Of a DNA stretch of 64,000 bases, positions 43,175-53,179 are shown piece after piece. Made by a program: the position numbers and the translations under genes. The DNA comes from Pedobacter cryoconitis. GTDB lineage: Bacteria; Bacteroidota; Bacteroidia; Sphingobacteriales; Sphingobacteriaceae. Each line of letters begins with the position of its first letter. The stretch's first letter is position 1. The stretch spans positions 62,001 through 126,000 of the forward strand of contig NZ_QLLR01000008.1 in NCBI RefSeq assembly GCF_003259615.1, given 5' to 3'. Under the pieces are notes generated by a model that was not told the origin of the DNA, searched no databases, and worked only from the letters and a program-made list of their open reading frames with translations.

Positions 43175-44194
43175 TTATAACTTATTTAAGAAGTTAACCG
43201 TATTCACGTTATCCGCATAATCCCATAACTGAGGATGCTGACTCTGGCCAAAAGTTACCGAATCTACAGCCAGTTTTATGTCCGTGTTGGTGACCACACA
43301 CTGGATATTATCCTGCATCCCTTTCAGTTTCTCATTTAACTCCGCTATGTTTTTATAATATTCAAAGTATAAAACAGCAAGAGGAGAAGATAATCCCTCA
43401 TCTTCTTTCAATAACAAAAAGCCATTGTCAAAGTGCTGAACCATATTGACCAGGTAAATAGACTTGTTATAATCGTAGTTGTTATTGTATTTGAAATGAT
43501 TGATAATATCCTGATACTGTTCCAGCGGTTCAAAGAAGTTTTTGATCTCATAACCTTCAGGAACATAGATTTTAGATACATTTCTGCAACCCAGTCCGAA
43601 GTAATCAAAAATATCATGGCCTAACTGCCCGATCTCAGCAGTAGTTTCTTCACCACTTAATACTGCAACACTATTCCTGTTTTTTCTAATGATATTAGGT
43701 ACTTTACCGAAATAGTAATCAAAATACCTGGAGGTATTATTACTTCCGGTGGCAATGATTGCGTCAAAATCTTTCAATCTTTCTGCATAAACAATTCTAT
43801 CAGCTAAAAGAGGTTCAAACTCAATCAGCTGTTTCAATAAAGCGGGTAATAACTGGCTATCAGAAGAAGAAAGCTTGATCACGGCTATATTTCCTGTAGC
43901 CAGCACAGATAAAATATCGTGAAAACCTACCAGGGGAATATTTCCTGCCAGGATTAAACCTATTTTTTTAGGATGCTGGCTGACTATAATTTGTTCAAAC
44001 CATTTTTCCAGCGCAGGCAATTCCAGCATTTCCTGAAAAGAAGCTAAAGATCTCCGAACTTCAGCCACAGTAAACCACGCATTATGATTGGGTGCTGAAT
44101 CGATCGTATTACTAAATTCATCACCCGGGTGATTTAAGAAATCACTTAGTTTATGGAATGCAATAATTAACTTTTCAGCGGTAAGGATTGACAT
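43175..44194 (-). CDS. LuxC-type acyl-CoA reductase
   Basis: This 339-residue protein matches the LuxC acyl-CoA reductase family, a branch of aldehyde dehydrogenases. Visible are the nucleotide site segment LILAGNIPLVGFHDILSVLATGNIAVIKLSSSD, an IIATGSNNTSRYFDYYF block and the likely catalytic Cys203 in GLGCRNVSKIYVPEG. Such enzymes reduce acyl-CoA to aldehyde. There are no other lux genes, so it is not for bioluminescence. It is divergent from a dicluster ferredoxin gene, with only 77 bp between start codons. Confidence 0.87.
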   Translation of the reverse strand: MSILTAEKLIIAFHKLSDFLNHPGDEFSNTIDSAPNHNAWFTVAEVRRSLASFQEMLELPALEKWFEQIIVSQHPKKIGLILAGNIPLVGFHDILSVLATGNIAVIKLSSSDSQLLPALLKQLIEFEPLLADRIVYAERLKDFDAIIATGSNNTSRYFDYYFGKVPNIIRKNRNSVAVLSGEETTAEIGQLGHDIFDYFGLGCRNVSKIYVPEGYEIKNFFEPLEQYQDIINHFKYNNNYDYNKSIYLVNMVQHFDNGFLLLKEDEGLSSPLAVLYFEYYKNIAELNEKLKGMQDNIQCVVTNTDIKLAVDSVTFGQSQHPQLWDYADNVNTVNFLNKL

Positions 44195-44195
44195 G

Positions 44196-44230
44196 TTTGA
44201 AGTAATTTTAAAGTATAAATGTTATATTTG
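44196..44230 (+). promoter_or_regulatory. Candidate promoter for the dicluster ferredoxin gene
   Basis: TTTG at 44196-44199, a 23-bp spacer and TATATTTG at 44223-44230 fit a Bacteroidota promoter at the long end of the spacing range, with a 41-nt leader before the ATG. The -33 element touches the luxC-like start codon region. Confidence 0.45.
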
Positions 44231-44271
44231 CAATGCAAAGGTAACTTTAGCAAATAGATTTATACGAAGAC

Positions 44272-44622
44272 ATGGCTATTAAAATAACAGACGAATGTAT
44301 TAATTGCGGAGCATGTGAGCCTGAATGCCCAAATAATGCAATTTATGACGCAGGTACAGCCTGGAGATTTTCTGATGGAACCAACTTAAATGGTATCATT
44401 GATTTTGGCGATCAGGAAGTGGATGCTGGTGCGTCTCAGGAAGCAGTTTCTGATGAAGTATATTATATCGTTTCAGATAAATGTACAGAATGTAAAGGGT
44501 TTCATGATGAACCTCAGTGTGCGGCAGTGTGCCCGGTAGATTGTTGTGTGGATGATGAAGATATCCGTGAAACAGAAGAAGAATTATTAAAGAAAAAGGC
44601 TTGGTTACACCAGGAGAACTAG
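44272..44622 (+). CDS. Dicluster 4Fe-4S ferredoxin
   Basis: This 116-residue ferredoxin has two cluster motifs: [12 protein letters not shown] at residues 9-20, and [18 protein letters not shown] further on, with the longer spacing of the YfhL/Allochromatium type. A 45-residue acidic linker lies between. It transfers electrons in the cytoplasm. Its divergent neighbour is an acyl-CoA reductase; a shared role is possible but unproven. Confidence 0.93.
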   Translation: MAIKITDECINCGACEPECPNNAIYDAGTAWRFSDGTNLNGIIDFGDQEVDAGASQEAVSDEVYYIVSDKCTECKGFHDEPQCAAVCPVDCCVDDEDIRETEEELLKKKAWLHQEN

Positions 44623-44636
44623 TTCTTTAATTTAAA

Positions 44637-44676
44637 TATAACAGAAAAGGACGCATTCGCGTCCTTTTCTGTTATA
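44637..44676. terminator. Bidirectional terminator between ferredoxin and universal stress gene
   Basis: An 18-bp perfect stem with a four-base loop (GACGC-ATTC-GCGTC core and AT-rich outer arms) sits in the convergent gap, 14 bp after the ferredoxin stop and 6 bp from the other stop. Confidence 0.9.
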
Positions 44677-44682
44677 TAGCAT

Positions 44683-45132
44683 TTATACTTCTGCCTTATT
44701 CGGAATAATCAATACCGGGCAGGCAGATTTTCTGGCCACATGTTCAGCCACACTTCCCATTAAAAAGTGATATAACCCTGTTCTGCCATAGGTCCCGATC
44801 ACAATCAAATCAGATCCCCATTCATCAGATTGCTGAATAATGCCATGTGCAGCAGTATCAACCACACTTAAATACGTGGTTTTTATGCCATTCGCGTAAG
44901 TATCTTCTATTTCTTTCAGCAGCTGATGACTGTTCTCTTCGCTGTTATCATAACTTTCCAGGAAAACCGGGGCCAATGTAAGGTCCTGATTGATAGTGGC
45001 AGGCATCGGTTCAATGATATTGACTAAGGCAACCTCTGCATTGAAGGTCTTAGCCAGCTCGTAGCCTGTTTTTGCTGCCTTTTCTGAGCAGGTACTATTA
45101 TCTACTGCGATTAATATCTTTTGGAGGTTCAT
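44683..45132 (-). CDS. Universal stress protein, UspA family
   Basis: This 149-residue protein has the Usp fold with the first strand KILIAVDNSTCSEKAA and the ATP-binding motif GTYGRTGLYHFLMGSVAEHVAR (G-2x-G-9x-GS). It likely binds ATP and helps in stress survival; no partner gene is next to it. Two copies of a GCGTTAATG-type direct repeat lie just upstream. Confidence 0.92.
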   Translation of the reverse strand: MNLQKILIAVDNSTCSEKAAKTGYELAKTFNAEVALVNIIEPMPATINQDLTLAPVFLESYDNSEENSHQLLKEIEDTYANGIKTTYLSVVDTAAHGIIQQSDEWGSDLIVIGTYGRTGLYHFLMGSVAEHVARKSACPVLIIPNKAEV

Positions 45133-45140
45133 AATTTTTA

Positions 45141-45180
45141 GCGTTAATGAATGTAATTTCTGGCGTTAATGTAGGTAATA
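45141..45180. repeat. Direct repeat upstream of the universal stress gene
   Basis: GCGTTAATG occurs at 45141-45149 and 45163-45171, each followed by a similar segment (AATGTAAT and TAGGTAAT). The 22-bp period, two helical turns, starts 9 bp from the start codon and could be a regulator site. Confidence 0.5.
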
Positions 45181-45263
45181 CTTGTATAACAAATTTATCA
45201 ATCAAATGTTTATCCTGTCGTTTTCTAAATCACTATCGTTACTTTTGAGTACTAGATTTCATT

Positions 45264-46064
45264 ATGGAACAGACATTCGCAATTTGCAGAGTAGCAGTAG
45301 CACCAGTAAGAGCATCATCATCCGATAAAGCTGAAATAACGACGCAATTATTATTTGGAGATCAGGTAGAAATCTTGGAAAAGGCAGAACCGTGGTGGCG
45401 AATCCGTAATGGCTATGATGGTTATGAAGGCTGGATAGACTTTAAACAACTTGCAGCAGTTACTGAAGCCGAATACCAGGCCTGTAAACAGCGTAGCACA
45501 TTAGTGCCGGCAGCAGTCAGCAACCAGGTAATCGCAGCAGATGGAAGCAGTTACTACTTAGCTGCATCCGGTAATTTGCCAGCCTATAGCGACGGATACT
45601 GCAAATTGGGTCAGGAGAAGTTCCAGGTCTTATTTGAACCACATTACGTTTCAGCACAAGCTACTGGTGCGAAAATGGCCGATTCAGCCCTGTTTTACCT
45701 GAATGCGCCCTATTTATGGGGAGGCCGCACCCTGTTCGGTATTGATTGCTCAGGCTACGTGCAGGCTGTTTTTGCTTTATATGGTATTACACTTCACAGA
45801 GACGCTTCCCAACAGGCAGAGCAAGGAGAGACAGTTAACTTTTTACCAGAAGCACAAACCGGAGATCTTGCCTTTTTTGACAATGCTGAGGGCAGAATCA
45901 TACACGTAGGCATCATGTTAAATGCCAGTCAGATTATCCATGCTTCAGGAAAAGTAAGAATTGATGCTATTGATGACCAGGGAATTTATAATCCTGAACT
46001 TGGACGTTATAGCCACAACCTCAGGATTATTAAAAGATTTATAAATCCCATTCCCACACCATAA
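45264..46064 (+). CDS. NlpC/P60 endopeptidase with SH3-like N-terminus
   Basis: This 266-residue protein has an SH3-type domain at residues 5-63 (VRASSSDKAEITTQLLFGD...WWRIRNGYDGYEGWID), a linker domain and a C-terminal NlpC/P60 domain with Cys162 in IDCSGYVQAVF, His214 in IIHVGIM and His226 in IIHAS. It resembles YkfC-type gamma-glutamyl-diamino acid endopeptidases that recycle cell-wall peptides. No signal peptide is seen, which supports a cytoplasmic recycling role. A TACTTTTG box lies 16 nt before the ATG. Its 3' end overlaps the convergent WD40 gene by 26 bp. Confidence 0.87.
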   Translation: MEQTFAICRVAVAPVRASSSDKAEITTQLLFGDQVEILEKAEPWWRIRNGYDGYEGWIDFKQLAAVTEAEYQACKQRSTLVPAAVSNQVIAADGSSYYLAASGNLPAYSDGYCKLGQEKFQVLFEPHYVSAQATGAKMADSALFYLNAPYLWGGRTLFGIDCSGYVQAVFALYGITLHRDASQQAEQGETVNFLPEAQTGDLAFFDNAEGRIIHVGIMLNASQIIHASGKVRIDAIDDQGIYNPELGRYSHNLRIIKRFINPIPTP

Positions 46065-46938
46065 CTAATTTATCATCGCCAGTGGTTAATAAATATTTAC
46101 CATCCAGGCTCCAGCTTAGTTTATTGATAGAATGGGTATGACCGTGGGTGCTTTTTTCAATACTCAGAATTTTGTAGAGTTTCAAATCATCACTGCCCCA
46201 TAATTTAATACTTTTATCCTGGCTTACCGTAGCGAAATAAGGCAGCGAAGGATGAAATGCAATTCCATAAACACTAAATAAATGTGCTGGAATGGTATGC
46301 TGAAGCTGATAATCAGGTAATGACCAGAAATTTAACTGCGCATCCCTTCCTCCTGAAATCAAGTATTTGCCATCAGGCGAATATTGAACGGAAGTAACCG
46401 GCAAACTGTGCTTTTCCAGAATATGGAGCAAGCTATAATCATGCAGATCATAAATACGGATAACACCATCTTTACAACCAAAAGCAGCCTGTAAACCATT
46501 CGCACTTACAGCAATTGCCCTGACTGTATCGGCAGAAACCCTGATCCGGTAAAGTAAAGTAAAATCGGTCAATGACCATACCCCAACAGTACCATCTTCA
46601 CTAGCCGTTAAAAATTCCTGTTTTGCCGGAATGGTTACCAGGTCAAATACAGGCTTTTCATGGGCCTGAAAAGTAGCCGTAACTATTTGCTTTTTCAGGT
46701 CAAATACACTCACCTCACCACTTCTCTGACCAACAAAAAGCAGGTCGTTATACTGATAAAGACTATAAACAGAGGTTTTTACCGGCATTAACACCTTTAC
46801 AAAGGACATCTTTTCCAATGACCATTCTACTACACCTTTATCATTTCCGCCCGTAAAGAAAATACCGGCTGTACTGGAATTGGTTAAAGCATAAATGGGG
46901 TTTTGATGGCCGCTAAGCGATCTTAAATGTTTCAGCAT
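46039..46938 (-). CDS. WD40-repeat protein at the end of the his operon
   Basis: This 299-residue protein is made of seven WD-type blades with GH and WD-like ends (for example LSGHQNPIYAL, AHEKPVFDLV, SEDGTVGVWSL, KHSLPVTSVQYSPDGKYLISGGRD and SQDKSIKLWG), enough for one closed propeller. No signal peptide or added domain is present. It begins 2 bp after hisIE and is probably cotranscribed with the his genes, yet no WD40 protein is part of histidine synthesis. It may be a scaffold. Function unknown. Confidence 0.85.
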   Translation of the reverse strand: MLKHLRSLSGHQNPIYALTNSSTAGIFFTGGNDKGVVEWSLEKMSFVKVLMPVKTSVYSLYQYNDLLFVGQRSGEVSVFDLKKQIVTATFQAHEKPVFDLVTIPAKQEFLTASEDGTVGVWSLTDFTLLYRIRVSADTVRAIAVSANGLQAAFGCKDGVIRIYDLHDYSLLHILEKHSLPVTSVQYSPDGKYLISGGRDAQLNFWSLPDYQLQHTIPAHLFSVYGIAFHPSLPYFATVSQDKSIKLWGSDDLKLYKILSIEKSTHGHTHSINKLSWSLDGKYLLTTGDDKLVMVWEWDL

Positions 46939-46940
46939 AA

Positions 46941-47528
46941 TTAACGGTGTCTGCCTTCCAGGTTTACCCCGATGTCGGCCAGTGTTTTACCTTTCTCTCT
47001 TAACAAAACTAATAAGTGGAAAATTAAATCAGAACTCTCATTCACAAAGTCAACATCTGTCTCATTCAATGCTGCAATTACAGTTTCCACACCCTCTTCT
47101 CCAACTTTCTGTGCAATCTTGTTTAGCCCTTTTTTGCGGAGTTTATTGACATAAGATTCTTCTGTAGGATGATCATACCTGTCGTGAATAATTTTCTCCA
47201 GTTCAAAGATGAAATTCTGGTTGAAATTAGTCTTAAAACAGCTTCTGCTTCCTGTATGACACGTTGGGCCTACCGGGGTAACTTTAATCAGGATGGTATC
47301 CTGATCACAATCAATATGCGTCTCTTTTACGTATAAAAAGTTGCCGCTTTCTTCTCCTTTAGTCCATAAACGGCTTTTAGAGCGGGAATAAAATGTTACT
47401 TTCCCTTCCTGCTGTGTTTTTGACCAGGCTTCCTGGTTCATATAACCCAACATTAACACTTCCAATGTTTGTATATCCTGGATAATTACAGGAACCAATC
47501 CATCGGTTTTTTCAAAATCTATAGTCAT
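46941..47528 (-). CDS. hisIE: Bifunctional phosphoribosyl-AMP cyclohydrolase / phosphoribosyl-ATP pyrophosphatase
   Basis: This 195-residue fusion does steps two and three of histidine synthesis. The HisI part (residues 1-105) shows the metal motif [15 protein letters not shown] and CHTGSRSCF. The HisE part (110-195) shows [32 protein letters not shown]. It overlaps hisF by 4 bp and is the last his gene of the operon. Confidence 0.97.
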   Translation of the reverse strand: MTIDFEKTDGLVPVIIQDIQTLEVLMLGYMNQEAWSKTQQEGKVTFYSRSKSRLWTKGEESGNFLYVKETHIDCDQDTILIKVTPVGPTCHTGSRSCFKTNFNQNFIFELEKIIHDRYDHPTEESYVNKLRKKGLNKIAQKVGEEGVETVIAALNETDVDFVNESSDLIFHLLVLLREKGKTLADIGVNLEGRHR

Positions 47529-48280
47529 AACCTTACTGGTATGTTGTATTTTTTTAATTCGTTTTTCAGGTGGGGGATAGGGATTTCACCGAAATGAAAA
47601 ACCGAAGCAGCTAAAGCCGCGTCCACGCCTGTTGTGGTAAAAACTTCTGTGAAGTGTTCAACTTTCCCGGCTCCGCCAGAAGCAATGACCGGAATATTGA
47701 TCATTTTACTTATGCTATCTAAAAGCCTGCAATCGAAACCCTGTTTAGTGCCATCATGATCCATGGAAGTCAACAAGATTTCTCCCGCACCCAAATCCTC
47801 AGCTTGTTTAATCCAGCTTTCGGTTTCGATTTCTGTAATTAAGCGGCCTCCGTTCAAATGCACCATATTTCTGCCTGCTACTAATTTAGTATCTACTGCA
47901 ATGACCACGAACTGTACGCCAAATATTTTGGCCAGATCAGCAATAAGCTGCGGGTTTTTAACAGCTGCCGAATTGATACTGATTTTATCAGCACCGGCAT
48001 TCAATAAAGCTTCTGCATCGGCAATCTCTGTAATTCCACCACCAATGGTAAAAGGGATGTTGAGCTGTCTGGCAACCGATTTTACCATTTCAATCATCGT
48101 TTTACGACGCTCATGAGTAGCGGTAATATCCAGGAATACCAGTTCATCGGCACCTTGCTGCGCATACTGCCAGGCCAGTTCTACCGGATCTCCGGCATCT
48201 TTCAGATCCACAAAATTAACGCCTTTTACAGTCCGGCCATCTTTGACATCCAGACATGGAATGATACGTTTGCTTAACAT
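47525..48280 (-). CDS. hisF: Imidazole glycerol phosphate synthase, cyclase subunit
   Basis: This 251-residue TIM barrel shows the catalytic Asp11 ([15 protein letters not shown]) and Asp130 (VVIAVDTK), and the phosphate-binding loops TIGGGI and ASGGAG. With HisH it makes imidazole glycerol phosphate and AICAR. It overlaps hisIE by 4 bp and lies 3 bp from hisA. Confidence 0.98.
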   Translation of the reverse strand: MLSKRIIPCLDVKDGRTVKGVNFVDLKDAGDPVELAWQYAQQGADELVFLDITATHERRKTMIEMVKSVARQLNIPFTIGGGITEIADAEALLNAGADKISINSAAVKNPQLIADLAKIFGVQFVVIAVDTKLVAGRNMVHLNGGRLITEIETESWIKQAEDLGAGEILLTSMDHDGTKQGFDCRLLDSISKMINIPVIASGGAGKVEHFTEVFTTTGVDAALAASVFHFGEIPIPHLKNELKKYNIPVRL

Positions 48281-48283
48281 CGA

Positions 48284-49033
48284 TTATAAAGAAGTCAAGG
48301 CTTTAAGATTCCATTCCTTAATCTCTTCAATAGAAATACGGTTTTCATAAATAGCCTTTCCAACTACGCAAGATCTGACTTCAAGCTTCGCCAGTTCTTC
48401 AATATCTTCCATTGAACTGATTCCACCCGATGCGATCAATTTGATAAACGGAGAATGTTCCAGTAATTTTTTATATAAATCCACAGCAGCACCACCTAAT
48501 TTACCATCCTTATTAATATCAGTACACAGGAATCTGAAAAAGCCTAACTGCAGACATTTATCAACATAATCCATTAATTTGATAGGTGAACTTTCCATCC
48601 ATCCGGAATATTTGATCACTTCATCCAACACATCAATCGCAATAACGATACGGTTGGCATAATCATATTTCTTACCCACTTCTTTGCTTAAATCGGCCAG
48701 GAAATCAGGATTGGTAATCGCCTGTGTGCCTACAATAACCCTGTGGATACCTGCATCAAGCAAATTGGTCACCTGTTCAATGGTACGGATACCACCGCCA
48801 TACTGTACGCGCATTTCTGTTTTTTTGATAATATCAAAAAGCTCAGCTTGATTACTAAAATCTCCTTTAGCACCATTTAAGTCAATAATATGTATGAATT
48901 CAGTACCGTTAGACTTGTAAGTCTCAATCATTTCAGCAATTGATACATCATATACTGTCTTTTGGTTATAGTCACCTTCTCTGAGGCGGACAACTTTACC
49001 ATCTAAAATATCTATAGCGGGGATAATGTACAT
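48284..49033 (-). CDS. hisA: Phosphoribosylformimino-AICAR ribotide isomerase
   Basis: This 249-residue TIM barrel isomerises ProFAR to PRFAR. Asp8 in [15 protein letters not shown] is the catalytic base, the second acid is in VIAIDVLDE, and phosphate loops GGGIRT and ASGGISS are present. It is 1 bp from hisH and 3 bp from hisF. Confidence 0.97.
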   Translation of the reverse strand: MYIIPAIDILDGKVVRLREGDYNQKTVYDVSIAEMIETYKSNGTEFIHIIDLNGAKGDFSNQAELFDIIKKTEMRVQYGGGIRTIEQVTNLLDAGIHRVIVGTQAITNPDFLADLSKEVGKKYDYANRIVIAIDVLDEVIKYSGWMESSPIKLMDYVDKCLQLGFFRFLCTDINKDGKLGGAAVDLYKKLLEHSPFIKLIASGGISSMEDIEELAKLEVRSCVVGKAIYENRISIEEIKEWNLKALTSL

Positions 49034-49034
49034 C

Positions 49035-49628
49035 TTATTGTTTTAAGTTAGAAAAGTTCAATAATAATTGTTCGCCTGCAGCGCCCGACTTTTCAGGGTG
49101 GAATTGTACCCCGTAAAAATTGTCTTTTTGTATAGCTGCAGAATATTGCAGGCCATACTCAGCAGTTGCTATTTCAAAAATAGCGTTATATTCAATAAAG
49201 TACGAATGCACAAAGTAAAATTGTGTCTGATTTTCAACACCTTCGAATAGTAAATTGTTTTTAATCTCTATATTATTCCATCCCATATGAGGGATTTTAA
49301 TACCCAGATCTTTATCAAATAGTTTCGTTTCCAGCGGAATAATATTCATCAGCTGTGCATCCCCTTCCTGAGAATGTGCGGTAAGCAACTGCATCCCTAC
49401 ACAAATGCCCAGAACAGGTTTTTTAAGCTGTCTGATGGATTCTACCAATCCGGTTTGGTTTAGTTTCTCCATCGCAGCCCCTGCATGCCCTACGCCGGGA
49501 ATAATGATATGAGAATACTGCTCAAAATCCTGTTCCGTATTAATCATTCCATAACTGAGCCCCAGTCTGGATAAAGCAGAAGTCAGAGAGAAGATGTTTC
49601 CTGCACCGTAATTAACGATTCCTATCAT
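49035..49628 (-). CDS. hisH: Imidazole glycerol phosphate synthase, glutaminase subunit
   Basis: This 197-residue class I glutamine amidotransferase delivers ammonia to HisF. The nucleophile Cys76 is in LGICVGMQLL and the His/Glu pair in VQFHPEKSG. The opening IGIVNYGAGNIFSL is standard for HisH. It begins 1 bp after hisB. Confidence 0.97.
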   Translation of the reverse strand: MIGIVNYGAGNIFSLTSALSRLGLSYGMINTEQDFEQYSHIIIPGVGHAGAAMEKLNQTGLVESIRQLKKPVLGICVGMQLLTAHSQEGDAQLMNIIPLETKLFDKDLGIKIPHMGWNNIEIKNNLLFEGVENQTQFYFVHSYFIEYNAIFEIATAEYGLQYSAAIQKDNFYGVQFHPEKSGAAGEQLLLNFSNLKQ

Positions 49629-49629
49629 T

Positions 49630-50763
49630 TTATAACATTCCTTTGGTACTCGGTAAAACTAACTTTTCTGCGTCTCTTTTGATAGCCATTTTAATTGCTT
49701 TTGCAAAAGCCTTAAAGATCGCTTCAATTTTGTGGTGTTCATTGTCGCCTTCAGCCTTAATATTAAGATTACATTTCGCTGCATCACTGAAAGACTTGAA
49801 GAAGTGATAAAACATTTCTGTGGGTACGTCACCTACTTTTTCTCTTTTAAATTCTGCGTCCCATACAATCCAGTTTCTGCCCCCAAAATCAATAGCCACC
49901 TGCGCCAGGCAATCATCCATCGGTAAACAGAAACCATAGCGTTCCAGGCCCAGTTTATTGCCTATAGCTTTGGCAAAAGCCTCACCCAATGCAATTCCGG
50001 TATCTTCCACAGTATGGTGTTCATCAATATGTAAATCACCTTTAGCGCTGATATTTAAATCTATTGCGCCATGACGGGCAATTTGGTCAAGCATATGGTT
50101 AAAGAAATTCAACCCGGTTTCTATTTCCGCTTTTCCTGTTCCGTCCAGATTGATCTCTATCTCTATATCCGTTTCGTTGGTTTTTCTGATGTGGTGAAAT
50201 TGTCTGCTTCCCGCACTCAGGAAAGTATAAATATCCACCCAGTTCTGGGTTTGCAAAGCAATTACTGAAGTCAGTGTCTCCGCTTTATCCAGCATTTCTG
50301 CCGATCCCAATGAATCATTATTTCTTAACCAGATTGCTTTTGCACCCAGGTTTTTAGCCAGCACGACATCATTAATACGGTCGCCAATTACAAAAGAACC
50401 AGCCAGATCATATTCACCAGTTAAAAAATGCTGTAGTAAACCTGTATTTGGCTTACGGGTAGGGGCATTTTCATGGGCAAAGGTTTTATCAATGATCACC
50501 TCAGAAAAAACTACGCCTTCTCCTTCAAAAGTCTCCAGTATAAAATTGTGTACCGGCCAGAAGTTAGGTTCTGGGTGAGAATCAGTACCCAGACCATCCT
50601 GATTGGTCACCATAATCAATTCGAAATCCAGTTCTGCGGCTATTTTAGCCATATAATACAAAGACCTCGGATAAAATTTAAGCTTTGAAAATGAATCAAT
50701 TTGCTCATCTTCTGGTTCAGTGATCAGTGTGCCATCACGGTCTATGAAAAGTATCTTCTTCAT
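49630..50763 (-). CDS. hisB: Bifunctional histidinol phosphatase / imidazoleglycerol-phosphate dehydratase
   Basis: This 377-residue fusion has an N-terminal HAD phosphatase ([12 protein letters not shown], Asp8 and Asp10; later [16 protein letters not shown]) over residues 1-165, and a dehydratase from about 190 with [31 protein letters not shown] and [15 protein letters not shown]. It performs the sixth and eighth steps. The fused form occurs in gammaproteobacteria and Bacteroidota. It sits 2 bp after hisC. Confidence 0.97.
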   Translation of the reverse strand: MKKILFIDRDGTLITEPEDEQIDSFSKLKFYPRSLYYMAKIAAELDFELIMVTNQDGLGTDSHPEPNFWPVHNFILETFEGEGVVFSEVIIDKTFAHENAPTRKPNTGLLQHFLTGEYDLAGSFVIGDRINDVVLAKNLGAKAIWLRNNDSLGSAEMLDKAETLTSVIALQTQNWVDIYTFLSAGSRQFHHIRKTNETDIEIEINLDGTGKAEIETGLNFFNHMLDQIARHGAIDLNISAKGDLHIDEHHTVEDTGIALGEAFAKAIGNKLGLERYGFCLPMDDCLAQVAIDFGGRNWIVWDAEFKREKVGDVPTEMFYHFFKSFSDAAKCNLNIKAEGDNEHHKIEAIFKAFAKAIKMAIKRDAEKLVLPSTKGML

Positions 50764-50765
50764 GG

Positions 50766-51812
50766 TTAGTTGGTTAACGATTTTAAAGCGGATATTAGTA
50801 TTTCATTTTCTGCAGGTGTACCTACAGTAATTCTCAAACAACCCTCACAAAGGGTTACTTTTGCACGGTTACGAACAATGATGCCGCGGTCTACCAAAGC
50901 ATCATAAGTGCCATTGGCATCGGCTACTTCCACCAGGATAAAGTTTGCATCAGAAGGATAAACCTTTTGAACCAGTGGTAAATCCAACAGTAATTTTGCT
51001 AGATGTTCCCTTTCTGCCACCGTAGTTTTTATCCAGTCATTCACCTGCCCGATATTCTGAAGGGCAGCTAAAGCCAGGTCCTGCGTAGATTGACTGATAT
51101 TGTAAGGTGCTTTCACCTTATTCAGAATGTCAATAATAATGCTGGATGCAAAAGCCATTCCCAAACGTAAGCCTGCAAGTCCCCAGGCTTTTGAAAAAGT
51201 CTGTAGAACGACAAGGTGCGGATATTCAGTTAATTCCTGGATGAAAGTACGTTGTTTCGCAAAATTGATATAAGCCTCATCAATCACCACCAGTCCATTA
51301 AAATTGGCCAGTATAGTTTCTATATCCGTGCGGACGATAGAATTTCCGGTCGGGTTATTAGGAGAGCAGATAAAAATCAGCTTCGTATTTGCATCAATTG
51401 CCTCTGCTATTCCTTCCAGATCTAATTGGAAATTTGGCAATAAATTCACTTTACGGATTTCTACGTCATTAATATTTGCAGAAACCTCATACATCCCATA
51501 AGTAGGCGGAAGGATGATCACATTGTCTTTTCCCGGATTACAAAAAGCACGGAATAAAAGATCTATAGCTTCATCGCTACCATTTCCCAGGAAAGTATTT
51601 TCAATCGGAACACCTTTGATTTTACTCAGCGCATCCTTCAGATCCAGTTGTAAAGGATCAGGATAACGGTTAAAATTTTCTGGTAACGGTGAGCCGTAAC
51701 TATTTTCATTGGCATCTAAAAACACACTCGCCTGACCTTTGTACTCGTCTCTTGCTGTAGAATAGGGGCGAAGGGTTTTGATGTTTTCGCGTTGTAGGTT
51801 TTTAATATCCAT
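50766..51812 (-). CDS. hisC: Histidinol-phosphate aminotransferase
   Basis: This 348-residue PLP enzyme is a fold type I aminotransferase. Lys208 in [14 protein letters not shown] forms the Schiff base; [19 protein letters not shown] and CSPNNPTGN are substrate and cofactor contacts. It overlaps hisD by 11 bp, which implies coupled translation. Confidence 0.97.
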   Translation of the reverse strand: MDIKNLQRENIKTLRPYSTARDEYKGQASVFLDANENSYGSPLPENFNRYPDPLQLDLKDALSKIKGVPIENTFLGNGSDEAIDLLFRAFCNPGKDNVIILPPTYGMYEVSANINDVEIRKVNLLPNFQLDLEGIAEAIDANTKLIFICSPNNPTGNSIVRTDIETILANFNGLVVIDEAYINFAKQRTFIQELTEYPHLVVLQTFSKAWGLAGLRLGMAFASSIIIDILNKVKAPYNISQSTQDLALAALQNIGQVNDWIKTTVAEREHLAKLLLDLPLVQKVYPSDANFILVEVADANGTYDALVDRGIIVRNRAKVTLCEGCLRITVGTPAENEILISALKSLTN

Positions 51813-53100
51813 CTGATGATTTTAAACGAATGGTGATTGCATTTTTGTGTGCTTGAAGCCCTTCTGCGGCCGCAAGAATTTCTACAGTCGGGCCAATGGC
51901 CTTCAAGCCTTCCGGACTGATCTGCTGAAAAGTAATTTTTTTAATAAAAGAATCGGTTGAAACACCCGAATACGCTTTGGCGAAACCACTGGTTGGTAAA
52001 GTATGGTTTGTACCTGAAGCATAATCTCCGGCGCTTTCAGGAGTCAGGTTACCTAAAAATACAGAACCTGCGTTGATGATTTGCGGAATGAGTTCCTGAA
52101 AAGTATCCGTAGCCAGGATCAAGTGTTCAGGTGCATAAGCATTACTGAAAGCCATGGCCTGTGTTTTATCCGCTACCAGTACGGCATAAGAATTCGAAAT
52201 GGCCTGCGCAGCGATGTCTTTTCTTGGTAAATCATTGAGCTGTAATTCAATTTGGCTCAGCGTTTCAGTAATCAGTGTTTCTGAAGTAGAGATCAGGATG
52301 GCCTGGCTATCAGTGCCATGTTCGGCCTGAGCTAAAAGATCGGAAGCGACAAAAGCCGGGTTAGCAGTTTCATCAGCAAAAACCAATACTTCTGAAGGGC
52401 CTGCAGGCATATCAATTGCAGTGATTCCTGAAGCCAGTACCTGCTGTTTTGCCTGGGTTACATACCGGTTTCCCGGGCCGAAAATCTTGTAAACTTTAGG
52501 TACGGTTGCTGTGCCGAAAGCCATTGCGGCGATCGCTTGTGCACCACCCGCCAGGTAAATCTTTTCTATCCCTAAAAGCTGTGCACAGTAGGCCAGGTAA
52601 CAATTGGTTTTGCCGTCCTTTTGTGGGGGAGAACATACTACAATTTCCTGGCAGCCTGCCAAAGTTGCGGGGGTAGCCAACATTAAAAAAGTGCTGGGTA
52701 AAACTGCCGTTCCGCCCGGGATATACAGACCCACACGTTCTATTGCCCTGGACTCCCGCCAGCAGGAAACTCCCGGCATGGTTTCAACTTTAGCTTCTTT
52801 GTAAAGCTGTGCCGCGTGGAATTTTCTGATGTTCGCATAAGCCGTATCAATAGCAGCTTTGGCTTCAGCAGGAATGGTAGAGGCAATCTTTCCAATCTCT
52901 TCTTTTTCGATGAAAAGTTGTTCCAGGTTTACCTTGTCAAATTGTACGGCATAGCTTTTCAGGGCTTTATCTCCATCCGCTTTGACCTGTGCAATGATCT
53001 CTTTTACGCTTTCTGCAATGCTTGCATCATCAGCGAGTTGTCTCAAACAGAGTTCTTCAATATTCTGTTCAGATAAATCAGTATACTTATAGAGTTTCAT
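51802..53100 (-). CDS. hisD: Histidinol dehydrogenase
   Basis: This 432-residue zinc enzyme oxidises histidinol to histidine in two steps. Features are YIPGGTAVLPSTFLMLATPA, the NAD-site block FGPGNRYVTQAKQ, AGPSEVLVFAD, LAQAEHGTDSQA (zinc ligands) and the base pair Glu-His in YAPEHL. It is separated from hisG by 153 bp with a hairpin, the only large gap in the operon. Confidence 0.98.
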   Translation of the reverse strand: MKLYKYTDLSEQNIEELCLRQLADDASIAESVKEIIAQVKADGDKALKSYAVQFDKVNLEQLFIEKEEIGKIASTIPAEAKAAIDTAYANIRKFHAAQLYKEAKVETMPGVSCWRESRAIERVGLYIPGGTAVLPSTFLMLATPATLAGCQEIVVCSPPQKDGKTNCYLAYCAQLLGIEKIYLAGGAQAIAAMAFGTATVPKVYKIFGPGNRYVTQAKQQVLASGITAIDMPAGPSEVLVFADETANPAFVASDLLAQAEHGTDSQAILISTSETLITETLSQIELQLNDLPRKDIAAQAISNSYAVLVADKTQAMAFSNAYAPEHLILATDTFQELIPQIINAGSVFLGNLTPESAGDYASGTNHTLPTSGFAKAYSGVSTDSFIKKITFQQISPEGLKAIGPTVEILAAAEGLQAHKNAITIRLKSSDGY

Positions 53101-53134
53101 CAGTTAAATATTTTTTTTCAATGGTGATGAAGCT

Positions 53135-53179
53135 TGCATGAGCTTGTGCATTGTTGTTTGGTAGCTGTAAGCTCATGCA
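53135..53179 (-). repeat. Hairpin in the hisG-hisD gap
   Basis: TGCATGAGCTT (53135-53145) pairs perfectly with its complement at 53169-53179 across a 23-base loop. No T tract follows. It may protect or separate the hisG and hisD parts of the message. Confidence 0.6.

Noticed and set aside
43175..44194. LuxC homologue as evidence of bioluminescence
   Set aside because: No luxA, luxB, luxD or luxE is present.
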